The notes beneath the pieces are model-generated. The model saw only the letters and a list, made by a program, of their open reading frames with translations. It was not told the origin of the DNA and did not search any database. Positions 9,473 to 17,371 of a stretch of DNA of 64,000 nucleotides are shown here, in pieces. The stretch spans positions 868,001 through 932,000 of the forward strand of contig NZ_CP076563.1 of NCBI RefSeq assembly GCF_044357945.1, written 5' to 3'. Position 1 is the stretch's first letter; every line of letters starts with the position of its first letter. Source of the stretch: QAND01 sp003150225. GTDB lineage: Bacteria > Bacillota > Clostridia > Christensenellales > QAND01. A program made the translations under genes and the position numbers.

Positions 9473-9589
9473 GGTTGCACCTCCATTGAATATAGTGGTT
9501 TTAGCGGGAAATACCCTCCCACCCCGGGCTGTGCCCGGTCTTTCTGCGCGTCCGCGCAGTCGGAAACAAATGATTGAGCGGGGGTGTCG

Positions 9590-10111
9590 TTATACCCGGC
9601 GTACCTGGACAAAGTCCAGCTCCACCATGGTTTCCCGTCCAAACATATTGACGGACACCCGCAGCTTCTGCCGTTCCTTGTTGATTTCCTCGATGACGCC
9701 CACAAAGCTCTCCAAGGGACCGGAGGTGATGGTGACCGTCTGGCCTACCTCCACATCCAGCACGATGGGCACGTCCTCCACCCCCGTCAGCCGGACCTCT
9801 TCGTCCGAAAGGGGGATGGGGCGGGATCCCGGGCCCACAAATCCCGTAACGCCACGGGTATTGCGCACCACGTACCAACTCTCATCGGTGAGGATCATCT
9901 TCACCATTACATAGCCGGGGTAGACCTTCCGGGCCACGGTTTTCCGCTTGCCGTTCTTGATCTCGATGGTGTCCTCCATGGGCACCTTTACCTCGACGAT
10001 ATAGTCCTGGAGACCACGGTTCTCCACCGCCTTCTCCAGGTTGGCTTTTACCTTATTCTCATATCCGCTATAGGTATGAACCACATACCAATAGGCTTTT
10101 TCTTCGCTCAT
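9590..10111 (-). CDS. nusG: Transcription elongation/antitermination factor NusG
   Basis: Binds RNA polymerase and modulates pausing, termination and coupling to ribosomes. The 173 residues have the NGN domain (YWYVVHTYSGYENKVK at the start, VYPGYVMVKM and VRNTRGVTGFVG further on) and a C-terminal KOW domain (VGQTVTITSGPLESFVGVI). It follows secE by 12 bases, the standard secE-nusG arrangement. Confidence 0.97.
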   Translation of the reverse strand: MSEEKAYWYVVHTYSGYENKVKANLEKAVENRGLQDYIVEVKVPMEDTIEIKNGKRKTVARKVYPGYVMVKMILTDESWYVVRNTRGVTGFVGPGSRPIPLSDEEVRLTGVEDVPIVLDVEVGQTVTITSGPLESFVGVIEEINKERQKLRVSVNMFGRETMVELDFVQVRRV

Positions 10112-10123
10112 GGCTATGCTCCC

Positions 10124-10357
10124 CTATCGTACGATGAGGTTCAGCAGTTCCACCAAAGCAAAGTCCATGGCTCCCACCACCACAGCAAAAACCACGATAA
10201 AGGCCAGTACCACGCCGGTGTACTTGACCAGGTCCTTTTTGGTGGGCCACACGGTCTTTTTAAGCTCCGCTCCGACCTCTTTGAAGTATCGTTTCATGCG
10301 GACAAAGATATTGGGCTTCTTCTCCGCGCTTTTTTTGCTGATAACCGGTTTTGCCAT
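10124..10357 (-). CDS. secE: Preprotein translocase subunit SecE
   Basis: Small essential component of the SecYEG channel. The 77 residues carry the conserved amphipathic segment (FKEVGAELKKTVWPTKKDL) and one membrane helix at about 47-70, the short Gram-positive form. It lies 14 bases after rpmG and 12 before nusG. Confidence 0.95.
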   Translation of the reverse strand: MAKPVISKKSAEKKPNIFVRMKRYFKEVGAELKKTVWPTKKDLVKYTGVVLAFIVVFAVVVGAMDFALVELLNLIVR

Positions 10358-10371
10358 CTCGCTCCCCCGCC

Positions 10372-10521
10372 CTACCGGGTTTCTTTATGGGAGGTGTGCT
10401 TTTTGCAGAACTTGCAGTACTTGTTCAGCTCAAGCCTGTCCGGATCATTCTTTTTATTCTTCATAGTGTCATAATTCCGCTGTTTACACTCGCTGCAAGC
10501 CAAAGTCACTTTTACGCGCAT
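10372..10521 (-). CDS. rpmG: Ribosomal protein bL33
   Basis: A 49-residue protein: it begins [19 protein letters not shown] and has a second Cys pair (CKFC) near residue 36, the zinc-ribbon (C+) form of L33. It ends with KHTSHKETR. The ATG at 10521 follows AGGAGGTG. It is the first gene of the rpmG-secE-nusG unit and directly follows a strong promoter at 10588-10616, the usual place for this gene in Firmicutes. Confidence 0.96.
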   Translation of the reverse strand: MRVKVTLACSECKQRNYDTMKNKKNDPDRLELNKYCKFCKKHTSHKETR

Positions 10522-10587
10522 GGTAAACACCTCCTAAGCTGGTTTTGAACATGATTAAGAAAAGCCCCTTATGGGGTTAGCCTATAA

Positions 10588-10616
10588 AGAATAGCATAAC
10601 CGCCAAATGCTGTCAA
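10588..10616 (-). promoter_or_regulatory. SigA-type promoter of rpmG-secE-nusG operon
   Basis: On the minus strand TTGACA (10616-10611) and TATTCT (10593-10588) are separated by 17 bases. Just downstream, at about 10563-10578, a short AACCCC/GGGGCT hairpin followed by TTTTC would form at the very 5' end of the transcript; it might stabilise the RNA or catch read-through from tuf. Confidence 0.8.
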
Positions 10617-10622
10617 CGCAAA

Positions 10623-10665
10623 TTTAGCGGACAAGCCCCCGCATTGGGGCTTTTTGTCCGCTAAA
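10623..10665 (-). terminator. Long hairpin terminator after tuf
   Basis: TTTAGCGGACAA pairs perfectly with TTGTCCGCTAAA, with an inner AGCCCC/GGGGCT stem. It lies between the tuf stop (10721) and the rpmG promoter. The T-tract is weak, so it may act as a processing stem as well as a terminator. Confidence 0.65.
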
Positions 10666-10720
10666 AGGGTAGAAAAAGGGGCCTAGGCATTGGCCCTTGA
10701 CCCCAGATTCACAGAATTAT

Positions 10721-11929
10721 TTACTCGATAACGCCGGTGACAACGCCAGAGGCTACCGTACGGCCACCCTCACGGATTGCAAACCGCAACCCTTCCTCCA
10801 ACGCGATGGGCGTGATCAGCGTGATCTCCATGTCGATGTTGTCGCCCGGCATCACCATCTCCACGCCCTCCGGCAGCTTGATCACTCCCGTTACGTCCGT
10901 GGTCCGGAAGTAAAACTGCGGACGGTATCCGTTGAAGAACGGCGTATGACGGCCGCCCTCTTCCTTGGTCAGCACGTATACCTGACCATTGAAATGGGTG
11001 TGGGGATGAATCGTCCCCGGTTTCGCCAGCACCTGCCCGCGCTCAATCTCCGTACGCTGCACGCCCCGCAGCAGTACCCCGATGTTGTCGCCCGCCATGG
11101 CCTGGTCTAACAGCTTCCGGAACATCTCTACTCCCGTTACCACCGTGCTCCGGGTCTCCCGCAGACCTACGATCTCCACCGTATCCTGGATCTTTACCGT
11201 TCCGCGCTCCACACGCCCCGTCGCTACCGTACCGCGGCCCGTGATGCTGAATACATCCTCTACCGGCATCAGGAACGGCAGGTCGCTGGCACGCTCCGGC
11301 GTGGGAATGTAGCTGTCCACCGCATCCATCAGCTCAAAGATGGGCTTGCACCAGGGATCGCTGCTTACGTCCGCGTCGCTCTGCGCCGCCTCCAGCGCCT
11401 TCAGCGCGCTTCCACGGATCACCGGAATATCGTCCCCGGGAAACTCGTAGGTGCTCAGCAGATCCCGGATCTCCATCTCCACCAGCTCCAACAGCTCCTC
11501 GTCGTCCACCATATCCACCTTGTTCATGAACACGATGATGTACGGCACCCCTACCTGACGGGCCAGCAGAATGTGCTCCCGGGTCTGGGGCATCGGGCCG
11601 TCCGCCGCGCTTACCACCAGAATCGCACCGTCCATCTGCGCCGCCCCGGTGATCATGTTCTTCACATAGTCCGCGTGGCCGGGGCAGTCCACATGGGCAT
11701 AGTGACGGTTGTCCGTCTCATACTCCACGTGCGCCGTGTTGATGGTGATTCCACGCTCCCGCTCTTCCGGCGCCTTGTCGATCTCGTCGTACTTCGTCGC
11801 CTCCGCATGGCCCTGCTTGCTCAGCACCATGGTGATTGCCGCCGTCAGCGTCGTCTTGCCATGGTCCACGTGCCCGATGGTCCCAATGTTTACATGGGGC
11901 TTCGTCCGCTCAAATTTCGCTTTCGCCAT
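10721..11929 (-). CDS. tuf: Elongation factor Tu
   Basis: GTPase that delivers aminoacyl-tRNA to the ribosome. The 402 residues have the P-loop GHVDHGKT (19-26), the RGITIN switch I segment, DCPGHADY and the NKVDMVDD base-recognition motif, then domains 2 and 3. Codon use is strongly biased compared with the neighbours, as expected for a very highly expressed gene. The RBS is AAGGAGAGAG. It follows tRNA-Gly within the same transcript from the promoter at 12090-12118. Finding tuf here, between sigH and rpmG instead of in the str operon, is a local rearrangement. Confidence 0.98.
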   Translation of the reverse strand: MAKAKFERTKPHVNIGTIGHVDHGKTTLTAAITMVLSKQGHAEATKYDEIDKAPEERERGITINTAHVEYETDNRHYAHVDCPGHADYVKNMITGAAQMDGAILVVSAADGPMPQTREHILLARQVGVPYIIVFMNKVDMVDDEELLELVEMEIRDLLSTYEFPGDDIPVIRGSALKALEAAQSDADVSSDPWCKPIFELMDAVDSYIPTPERASDLPFLMPVEDVFSITGRGTVATGRVERGTVKIQDTVEIVGLRETRSTVVTGVEMFRKLLDQAMAGDNIGVLLRGVQRTEIERGQVLAKPGTIHPHTHFNGQVYVLTKEEGGRHTPFFNGYRPQFYFRTTDVTGVIKLPEGVEMVMPGDNIDMEITLITPIALEEGLRFAIREGGRTVASGVVTGVIE

Positions 11930-11981
11930 TTCTCTCTCTCCTTTTGCTTAGGGCGGCAACCCAGCCGCTTTTGGTTAGAAT

Positions 11982-12055
11982 TGGAGCGGGTGATGGGAAT
12001 CGAACCCACATAGCCGGCTTGGGAAGCCGGTGCTCTACCACTGAGCTACACCCGC
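11982..12055 (-). tRNA. tRNA-Gly (anticodon CCC)
   Basis: The minus strand folds into a full cloverleaf: 7-bp acceptor GCGGGTG/CACCCGC, a D-arm with TAGCTCAGT...GGTAGAGCA, anticodon stem CCGGC/GCCGG with loop TTCCCAA (anticodon CCC, reading GGG) and T-arm containing GGTTCGATTCC. The CCA end is encoded (11984-11982). It lies 52 bases before tuf and shares its promoter. Confidence 0.95.
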
Positions 12056-12089
12056 AAATGTGCCAAATCTCATAAATTATGCGAGTAAC

Positions 12090-12118
12090 ATTCTAGCCCA
12101 TCCCCAGGGGTTTGTCAA
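12090..12118 (-). promoter_or_regulatory. SigA-type promoter of tRNA-Gly and tuf
   Basis: On the minus strand TTGACA (12118-12113) and TAGAAT (12095-12090) stand 17 bases apart, 35 bases before the tRNA. The strength fits a stable RNA and tuf cotranscript. Confidence 0.85.
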
Positions 12119-12132
12119 CGGATTTGGGCCGA

Positions 12133-12738
12133 TTACCGCAAAAATCCCGACAGCTTGGTCTTGATGCGCTGCAGGGCGTTGTCGATGCTCTTCAGAGGCC
12201 GGTCCAGACGCTCCGCGATCTCCCCATAGCTCATGCCCGTCAGGTACAGTTCCAAGACCGATCGTTCCATCTCTGAAAGCTCCTTTTTGATGTGGGCCTC
12301 CATAGCAGAACGGTTCTCCTCCCCCAGGATGATCTCCTCCGGATCCAGCGCCGACTGGCCCGGCATCACGTCAAGGAGAGTCCGGTCATCGGCGTCATAG
12401 ACCGGCTTATTAAGGCTCACATAGCTGTTAAGAGGCATATGCTTCTGACGGGTGGCGGTTTTAACAGCGCTGATGATCTGCCGGGTAACGCATAGCTCCG
12501 CGAATCCCCGGAAGCTGGACATCTCAGGCTTGTAATCCCGAATAGCCTTATAGAGCCCCATCATCCCCTCCTGAAGGATATCCTCGCTATCCGCTCCCAT
12601 AAGGAAATAGCTTCTGGCCTTGGCTCGGACCAGGTTCTTGTATTTCAGCATCAGATAGGTAAGGGCGTCGTCATCTTCCCGGGCAAGAAGAACCAATTCA
12701 TCGTCCTCCAGATCCCGGAACCGTTCAAAATGCTCCAT
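12133..12738 (-). CDS. sigH: Sporulation sigma factor SigH
   Basis: RNA polymerase sigma factor that starts the sporulation programme. The 201 residues have sigma region 2 (DALTYLMLKYKNLVRAKA and DILQEGMMGLYKAIRDY, residues about 24-70) and region 4 helix-turn-helix (MSYGEIAERLDRPLKSIDNALQRIK, about 168-192). Length and sequence match SigH (Spo0H) and the gene order yacP-sigH is conserved in Firmicutes. It starts 14 bases after yacP, with AAGGGGGAG as ribosome site. Confidence 0.95.
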   Translation of the reverse strand: MEHFERFRDLEDDELVLLAREDDDALTYLMLKYKNLVRAKARSYFLMGADSEDILQEGMMGLYKAIRDYKPEMSSFRGFAELCVTRQIISAVKTATRQKHMPLNSYVSLNKPVYDADDRTLLDVMPGQSALDPEEIILGEENRSAMEAHIKKELSEMERSVLELYLTGMSYGEIAERLDRPLKSIDNALQRIKTKLSGFLR

Positions 12739-12752
12739 GGCGCTCCCCCTTT

Positions 12753-13259
12753 CTATTCCCGGCGCATCCGTTCCAGGATGGCCACTGTCCGTGCATCCGC
12801 CCCGTCCAAGAGGCTAATTCGTTCTCGACCGGCAGGCTGCTGACGGAGCACCTCCTGGGCAGCGCGTTCCATCTCCCGCAGAAACTCCCTCGGGGTAACG
12901 CGCAGCGCTCCCATCCCAAGGGCCAAGCTCTGAATCATCCCATCTCCCGATACTACAGCCACCCGGCAGCCCCGCTCCATCAGTTCAAAGCAGGTCCGTT
13001 CAATGTAGCTGTCGGCGCTTTGCCCCGTCCGGGTATAGACCACCTCCATGGTGTCCCAGGAGGCGACGCTGCCAGGGTTTCCCTCCGCCCGATGGCCATC
13101 AAACACCAGGATGCACCGGATTCCTGTGGCGCCGGCGTAGTTATCCATCCGCTCGATGAGAGCTTCCCTGGCATGGGACAGCTCCATATCCCCCGCCTTT
13201 TCCCAGGCCATGAGGATATTGTAGCCATCCGCCAGCAGGATGGCAGGGCCCCGCTCCAT
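12753..13259 (-). CDS. yacP: NYN domain ribonuclease YacP
   Basis: A 168-residue NYN (PIN-like) domain protein; B. subtilis YacP (Rae1) is a ribosome-associated endoribonuclease. The protein shows LLADGYNILMAW at the start, LVFDGHRA near residue 55 and VVSGDG near 110, with acidic residues at the metal site. The start at 13259 lies one base after the rlmB stop; a longer frame to 13454 runs antiparallel inside rlmB and is rejected. Position between rlmB and sigH is as in Bacillus. Confidence 0.9.
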   Translation of the reverse strand: MERGPAILLADGYNILMAWEKAGDMELSHAREALIERMDNYAGATGIRCILVFDGHRAEGNPGSVASWDTMEVVYTRTGQSADSYIERTCFELMERGCRVAVVSGDGMIQSLALGMGALRVTPREFLREMERAAQEVLRQQPAGRERISLLDGADARTVAILERMRRE

Positions 13260-13260
13260 C

Positions 13261-13992
13261 CTAACCCCTCCGCTGCTGGCCGATCTCATAGAGCAGGATG
13301 GCGGCCGCCGCCGACACGTTAAGGCTGCTGGTAGCCCCCTCCATGGGGATACCCACCTTGATGTCGCACTTATCCAGGAGCAGAGGAGAAAGGCCCTCCC
13401 CCTCTCCGCCCAGGCATAGGGCCAAAGGGCCGGCAAGGTTGGTTTTGCCGGCATCGGGGCAGCCCATATCCGCTCCCGCTATCCAGAGTCCTTTCCTCTT
13501 AAGGGCATCCAGACAGGAGGCCAGGTTCCCTACTCTTGCAACCGGGAGATGGTTGAGGGCTCCCGCAGAAGCCTTCATAGCGGTAGCCGAAACCGGCGCG
13601 CTGCGGCGCTTGGGCAAAATGAGGCCATGGGCCCCCAGGGCCTCGGCGCTCCGGGCGATGGCCCCTAGGTTGTGGGGGTCCTGAACGCCGTCCAGCACCA
13701 CCAGAAGGGGCGCTTCCTCCCGTTCCCGGGCCATGGCCAGGATCTCCTCCACCTCCACAAATGGGATCTCGCTCAAAAGGGCGCAGATGCCCTGATGAAC
13801 CACCTTTTCCCCGATGATCTGATCCAAGCGGCGCTCGTCCACCTGGATCACCGGCGCGCCGATCTGCCGCACTCTGGCGGCCAGGCGGCTCACGGCCTGG
13901 GAGGACTTGGTCACATAGAGCTTTTCAAACTCCCGGCCGGCGGCAAGGGCCTCCTTTACGGGGTTGATGCCATAGATATACTCCTGCGCCAT
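13261..13992 (-). CDS. rlmB: 23S rRNA (guanosine-2'-O-)-methyltransferase RlmB-like (SpoU family)
   Basis: Trefoil-knot SpoU methyltransferase, 243 residues. The N-terminal substrate-binding domain begins IYGINPVKEAL; the catalytic domain has LDGVQDPHNLGAIARSAEA (motif 1), LALCLGGEGEGLS (motif 2) and VGIPMEGATSSLNVSAAAAILLYE (motif 3). The ATG at 13992 follows the thyX stop by one base. Exact rRNA site is inferred from family and gene order. Confidence 0.9.
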   Translation of the reverse strand: MAQEYIYGINPVKEALAAGREFEKLYVTKSSQAVSRLAARVRQIGAPVIQVDERRLDQIIGEKVVHQGICALLSEIPFVEVEEILAMAREREEAPLLVVLDGVQDPHNLGAIARSAEALGAHGLILPKRRSAPVSATAMKASAGALNHLPVARVGNLASCLDALKRKGLWIAGADMGCPDAGKTNLAGPLALCLGGEGEGLSPLLLDKCDIKVGIPMEGATSSLNVSAAAAILLYEIGQQRRG

Positions 13993-13993
13993 A

Positions 13994-14728
13994 TCATCTC
14001 AGCTCCTGTGCCCGGCGCCGGACCTCTTCCATCCGACCACAGGATTTCTTGCCCTCGGGGCAGGGACCGGAAAGACATCCGGGGCCCGCGTTGCAGAAGA
14101 GGGCTGGCGCCGCCTTTCTAGCTAAGCGCAGCATCTCCCAGCTAAGGGCGCGTATTTCCCACTGGGCCCGGTTGCAGCACCGAAGGGAGAAGAAATGGAT
14201 CAATTCCCGAGCGTTCATGGTCACCAGCATCTTGGTGCCGGCGGCGTTGGGCAGCACAAAGCGAGCGTCCTCATTGCTGCTCTCCCCCTTGCCGCCCAGC
14301 TTCTTCTGCCAGTCGTTATACCAGCCCTGGATGGTCATCATCTGCTGATGGAACGCCTCCACCGCATCCTCCCCCAGCGCTTCGATGGCCGGAGGCAGGA
14401 TATAATCAAAGCAGCCCTCCTCATGGGCCATATCCACATACCGCTGGGATTGAACCGAAAAGCTGGCAATCCGATGGCGGGTGATCTGGGCTAGAAGGGA
14501 TCGGGAAACCCCTTCAATGGCAAAGGTGAAGCTGGCGTGCTCCACCGGGGACAGATGCCCCATATCCATCAATACCTGGATAAACTTCGCCTGATCCCGG
14601 GCCTCTACCCCTTTTTTCAGCTCGTCCACATCGGCGCCGGAATAGCACAGCTTTGCCCCCAGGGCCACATTCTGCTGGGGATCCATGGTGTGGGACACCA
14701 GCTCCACCCGCAACGCAACTCTACCCAT
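13994..14728 (-). CDS. thyX: FAD-dependent thymidylate synthase ThyX
   Basis: Makes dTMP from dUMP using flavin and methylene-tetrahydrofolate. The ThyX signature RHRIASFSVQSQRY sits at 84-97, and the C-terminal part keeps the LRCCNRAQWEIR segment that binds substrate. There are 244 residues, close to family size, ending in a Cys-rich tail (CNAGPGCLSGPCPEGKKSC) that is a frequent clostridial extension. The ATG at 14728 follows the mrnC stop by two bases, with GGGAGGA as ribosome site inside mrnC. Confidence 0.95.
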   Translation of the reverse strand: MGRVALRVELVSHTMDPQQNVALGAKLCYSGADVDELKKGVEARDQAKFIQVLMDMGHLSPVEHASFTFAIEGVSRSLLAQITRHRIASFSVQSQRYVDMAHEEGCFDYILPPAIEALGEDAVEAFHQQMMTIQGWYNDWQKKLGGKGESSNEDARFVLPNAAGTKMLVTMNARELIHFFSLRCCNRAQWEIRALSWEMLRLARKAAPALFCNAGPGCLSGPCPEGKKSCGRMEEVRRRAQELR

Positions 14729-14730
14729 TT

Positions 14731-15141
14731 TTATTCGTCCTCCCATCCCTGTGCCTCGCACAGTGCCAATATCTCCTGGAGCCTCTCCCCGTTTCCGTGC
14801 AAATGCAGGTAGCCCAAGAGGGCCTCAAAGCCGGTGGCCAACCGGTATTCGCCCACGTCGGCATTTTTGGGCACCGTGGCCGATTTGGCGTTCCGTCCCC
14901 GGCGAAAAATATCCCGCTCCTGCGGGGTCAGGGAATCCAGAATGCCAAGGGCCGTCTTTGCCTGGGCTCCACACCGGACCACCCGAACCGCCCGGAGATG
15001 GAGCTGGTGGGCCGTCTCCCCCGGGTGGCGGCGGATCAGCCTGTCCCGAACGAAGGCATCGTAAAGGGCGTCCCCCATATAGGCGTACGCCAGCATCTGA
15101 ATCTGGCCCCTGTCGCAGAGAGGCGCTTGGTTCTGCTCCAT
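14731..15141 (-). CDS. mrnC: Mini-ribonuclease 3
   Basis: RNase III domain without an RNA-binding domain, 136 residues; in Bacillus it matures 23S rRNA. The catalytic region reads LAYAYMGDALYDAFVRDRL near residue 17 and GFEALLGYLHL near the end. Start ATG at 15141 after AGGAGATAAGC. It is the first gene of the mrnC-thyX-rlmB-yacP-sigH chain. In Bacillus mrnC follows cysS; here cysS lies on the other strand at 19.8 kb, showing that the block has been split and inverted. Confidence 0.92.
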   Translation of the reverse strand: MEQNQAPLCDRGQIQMLAYAYMGDALYDAFVRDRLIRRHPGETAHQLHLRAVRVVRCGAQAKTALGILDSLTPQERDIFRRGRNAKSATVPKNADVGEYRLATGFEALLGYLHLHGNGERLQEILALCEAQGWEDE

Positions 15142-15212
15142 GGCTTATCTCCTTTCAGGGGCGCGCCCCAAGGGATACCCTATTTTATCATAGAATCCCC
15201 CGGGACACTACG

Positions 15213-16010
15213 CTATTCTGCGTCATCGGGAACGGAATCCCCCTCCTCCGGATGGTTCTCCTCCGGCGCGGGAGAGGCGGGCATCTCATCGGGAATGGGG
15301 CTCTGATAGGGGTTGGGCCCGGGGGTGATGGTGGGGCCGTCCTCCCCGTAGAGGTATTTGCATACCCCATCGGCGATGGCCACCGCCAGCCGCTTCTGAT
15401 AGCTCTCCTGCTTTAAAAGCCATTCCTCGTCCCGGTTGCTCAAGAAGCCGCATTCCACAATAACGCTGGGAGCCTTTCCCCCCTTTAGGATGAAGAAGGA
15501 TTCCCCGTAGGCGGTCCGCTTCTTGGCGGGATTCAGCTGGCTGTTCAGTTCCGCTTGGATGTATTTTGCCAGCTTCGCCCCGTTTTCACTGGAGCTATAA
15601 TAGATGCTCACCGGCCCCCGAACGCTGGCGTTCTGGTTGCTGTTCATATGGATGATGATGGCGCAGTGGGCACCGCTCTTGCTGATGAGGTTCCGCCGGG
15701 TGTACATATCGTTGGTCTTGGTGTTGGAGATGGCGTTGCCGTCGGTGCGGGTCATCTCCACCTCTACCCCTCGATCCTGAAGCTCATCCCGCAAGAATTC
15801 CGATACCGCAAGGTTGAGGTCGTCCTCATGGGTGCCGGTGACCCCGATGGCCCCGGGATCGAACCCGCCATGACCCGGGTCGATGATCACCTTGGGGGTG
15901 CTGCCCTCCGCCGTAAGGGTCAGGCCGCACAGCATCACCGGAACCGCCAGTAGCGCCGCCAAAATGCATCCTCCCAAAACAACCCCTTTTTTCTCTCGCC
16001 AGTTTTTCAT
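15213..16010 (-). CDS. cwlD: N-acetylmuramoyl-L-alanine amidase CwlD-like
   Basis: Zinc amidase of the Amidase_3 family that removes peptide stems during spore cortex synthesis (muramic lactam formation). An N-terminal membrane anchor or signal (about 9-32) is followed by IIDPGHGGFDPGA with the first zinc His, a Glu in EDDLNLAVSEFL, SIYY and a closing VIVECGFLSN segment with the catalytic Glu. The start at 16010 is preceded by GAGAGG; a longer frame would translate the DnaA-box region. A proline-rich tail follows the domain. CwlD is favoured over other amidases by the short length and neighbouring sporulation genes. Confidence 0.8.
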   Translation of the reverse strand: MKNWREKKGVVLGGCILAALLAVPVMLCGLTLTAEGSTPKVIIDPGHGGFDPGAIGVTGTHEDDLNLAVSEFLRDELQDRGVEVEMTRTDGNAISNTKTNDMYTRRNLISKSGAHCAIIIHMNSNQNASVRGPVSIYYSSSENGAKLAKYIQAELNSQLNPAKKRTAYGESFFILKGGKAPSVIVECGFLSNRDEEWLLKQESYQKRLAVAIADGVCKYLYGEDGPTITPGPNPYQSPIPDEMPASPAPEENHPEEGDSVPDDAE

Positions 16011-16066
16011 GGATATCCTCTCCCCCAAAAATCCTATCATTTGCATTGGTATGTTGGGGAAAGAAG

Positions 16067-16087
16067 TTTCATGCTTCTTGCATGAAA
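16067..16087. repeat. Inverted repeat upstream of cwlD
   Basis: TTTCATGC and GCATGAAA form a perfect 8-bp inverted repeat with a 5-base spacer, 57 bases before the cwlD start. It could be an operator; no regulator can be named. Confidence 0.5.
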
Positions 16088-16149
16088 ATGGAGTTAAATC
16101 CATGTTACATTTTGTATTATTTGGGGGAAATCCCTGTATATGCAACAGC

Positions 16150-16223
16150 TTATGCACACTGTCCACAGAGTTATCCACAGGGCGTGGCCCCAATTTCCAT
16201 TAGTTTGTCCTGGGTTTTCCACA
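16150..16223 (+). promoter_or_regulatory. Cluster of DnaA boxes between tsaD and cwlD
   Basis: Within 74 bases there are two perfect TTATNCACA boxes (TTATGCACA at 16150-16158, TTATCCACA at 16171-16179), an 8/9 match TTTTCCACA (16215-16223) and a 7/9 match CTGTCCACA (16159-16167), all in the same direction. AT-rich sequence follows at about 16230-16310. The pattern fits a DnaA-binding cluster. No dnaA or dnaN gene is in the window, so this is not shown to be the origin; a titration, timing or gene-control site is equally possible. Confidence 0.6.
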
Positions 16224-16291
16224 GCCGTGCAAAATGAATATACGGATATGTATGTAAAATTCGCCCTACTTTTTGGTATAAAAATTACCCT

Positions 16292-17371
16292 TCATATATG
16301 CAGGGCGTCCTGCATATACTGGAGCTTCAATCCCGGAACCGCATTGGTGGACAGCCCCATAAACTGCCGGTTTTTGATACGGTTGACCGCCGCCGCCCCG
16401 ATCATGGCGGCGTTATCGGTACACATGGCCCGAGAGGGCAAATAGAGCTTGATCCCCAGTGCCCCAGCCTCAGCAGCAGCCCGGTTCTGAAGATAGCCGT
16501 TGGCCGCCACCCCGCCGCAGATGGCCAGGGTATGGACATCCATCTCCCGGCAAGCGGCAAAGGCATTGTGAAGCAGCATCCCCACCACGGCCTTTTGGAA
16601 AGAGGCGGCCACATCGGCCCGGTTGATCTTCTCTCCCCGCTGCTCCGCCGTATGGAGCAGATTGATGACCGCCGTCTTGATGCCGGAAAAGGAGAAGTCC
16701 ATGGGGCGTTTCAGCTTGGGCCGGGTAAAAGCGTAGGCGTTCTCATCCCCCTCCCGAGCCAAGCGCTCCAGATTGGGCCCGCCGGGGTACGGCAGATCCA
16801 AAGCGCGCGCGGCCTTGTCAAAGGCCTCTCCCGCCGCGTCGTCCACCGTCTGGCCCATTTGATAGAAGGTTACCGGGTCCTGGGCATACAAAAGCTGCGT
16901 ATGGCCTCCCGACACCGTCAGGCAGATATGGGGATAGTCCATGGGGCCCTCCAGCTGGTTGGCGGCGATATGACCCTCCATATGGTTCACCCCGATAAAG
17001 GGCAGATCCCGGCCAAAGGCCAGGGCTTTGGCGTAGCTTAGGCCGCAGAGGAGGGCTCCCACCAGGCCAGGGCCCATGGTACCGGCGACGCAATCGATGT
17101 CGTCAAGGGTAAGGCCCGCGTCGCAAAGGGCCTTTTCCACCACATGGGGCAGCAGCTCCATATGCTTGCGGGAAGCGATCTCCGGCACCACGCCGCCATA
17201 GGCCTCAAACACCTTGGCGGAGGAGGCCACCACGTTACTGTAAACCCGCTGATTGAGGTCCACAACGGCGGCGGCGGTCTCATCACAGGAGGATTCAACG
17301 GCCAGCACGTAACCTTGGCCTCGGCTAAGAAGGGCTTCCGCCCGGGCCTGGGCTTTTTCCCGATAGCTCAT
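16292..17371 (-). CDS. tsaD: tRNA threonylcarbamoyladenosine transferase TsaD
   Basis: Transfers the threonylcarbamoyl group to A37 of ANN-decoding tRNAs with TsaB and TsaE. The 359 residues begin the domain with VLAVESSCDETAAA, carry the metal ligands in NHMEGH (His130, His134), and have LTVSGGHTQL and ICGGVAANGYLQ further on. It overlaps the upstream membrane gene by four bases (ATGA), so translation is coupled. No tsaB/tsaE are in the window. Confidence 0.96.
   Translation of the reverse strand: MSYREKAQARAEALLSRGQGYVLAVESSCDETAAAVVDLNQRVYSNVVASSAKVFEAYGGVVPEIASRKHMELLPHVVEKALCDAGLTLDDIDCVAGTMGPGLVGALLCGLSYAKALAFGRDLPFIGVNHMEGHIAANQLEGPMDYPHICLTVSGGHTQLLYAQDPVTFYQMGQTVDDAAGEAFDKAARALDLPYPGGPNLERLAREGDENAYAFTRPKLKRPMDFSFSGIKTAVINLLHTAEQRGEKINRADVAASFQKAVVGMLLHNAFAACREMDVHTLAICGGVAANGYLQNRAAAEAGALGIKLYLPSRAMCTDNAAMIGAAAVNRIKNRQFMGLSTNAVPGLKLQYMQDALHI

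Noticed and set aside
12753..13454. Long form of yacP starting inside rlmB
   Set aside because: The extra 65 residues are a shadow of rlmB; the ATG at 13259 adjoins the rlmB stop and matches the family start.
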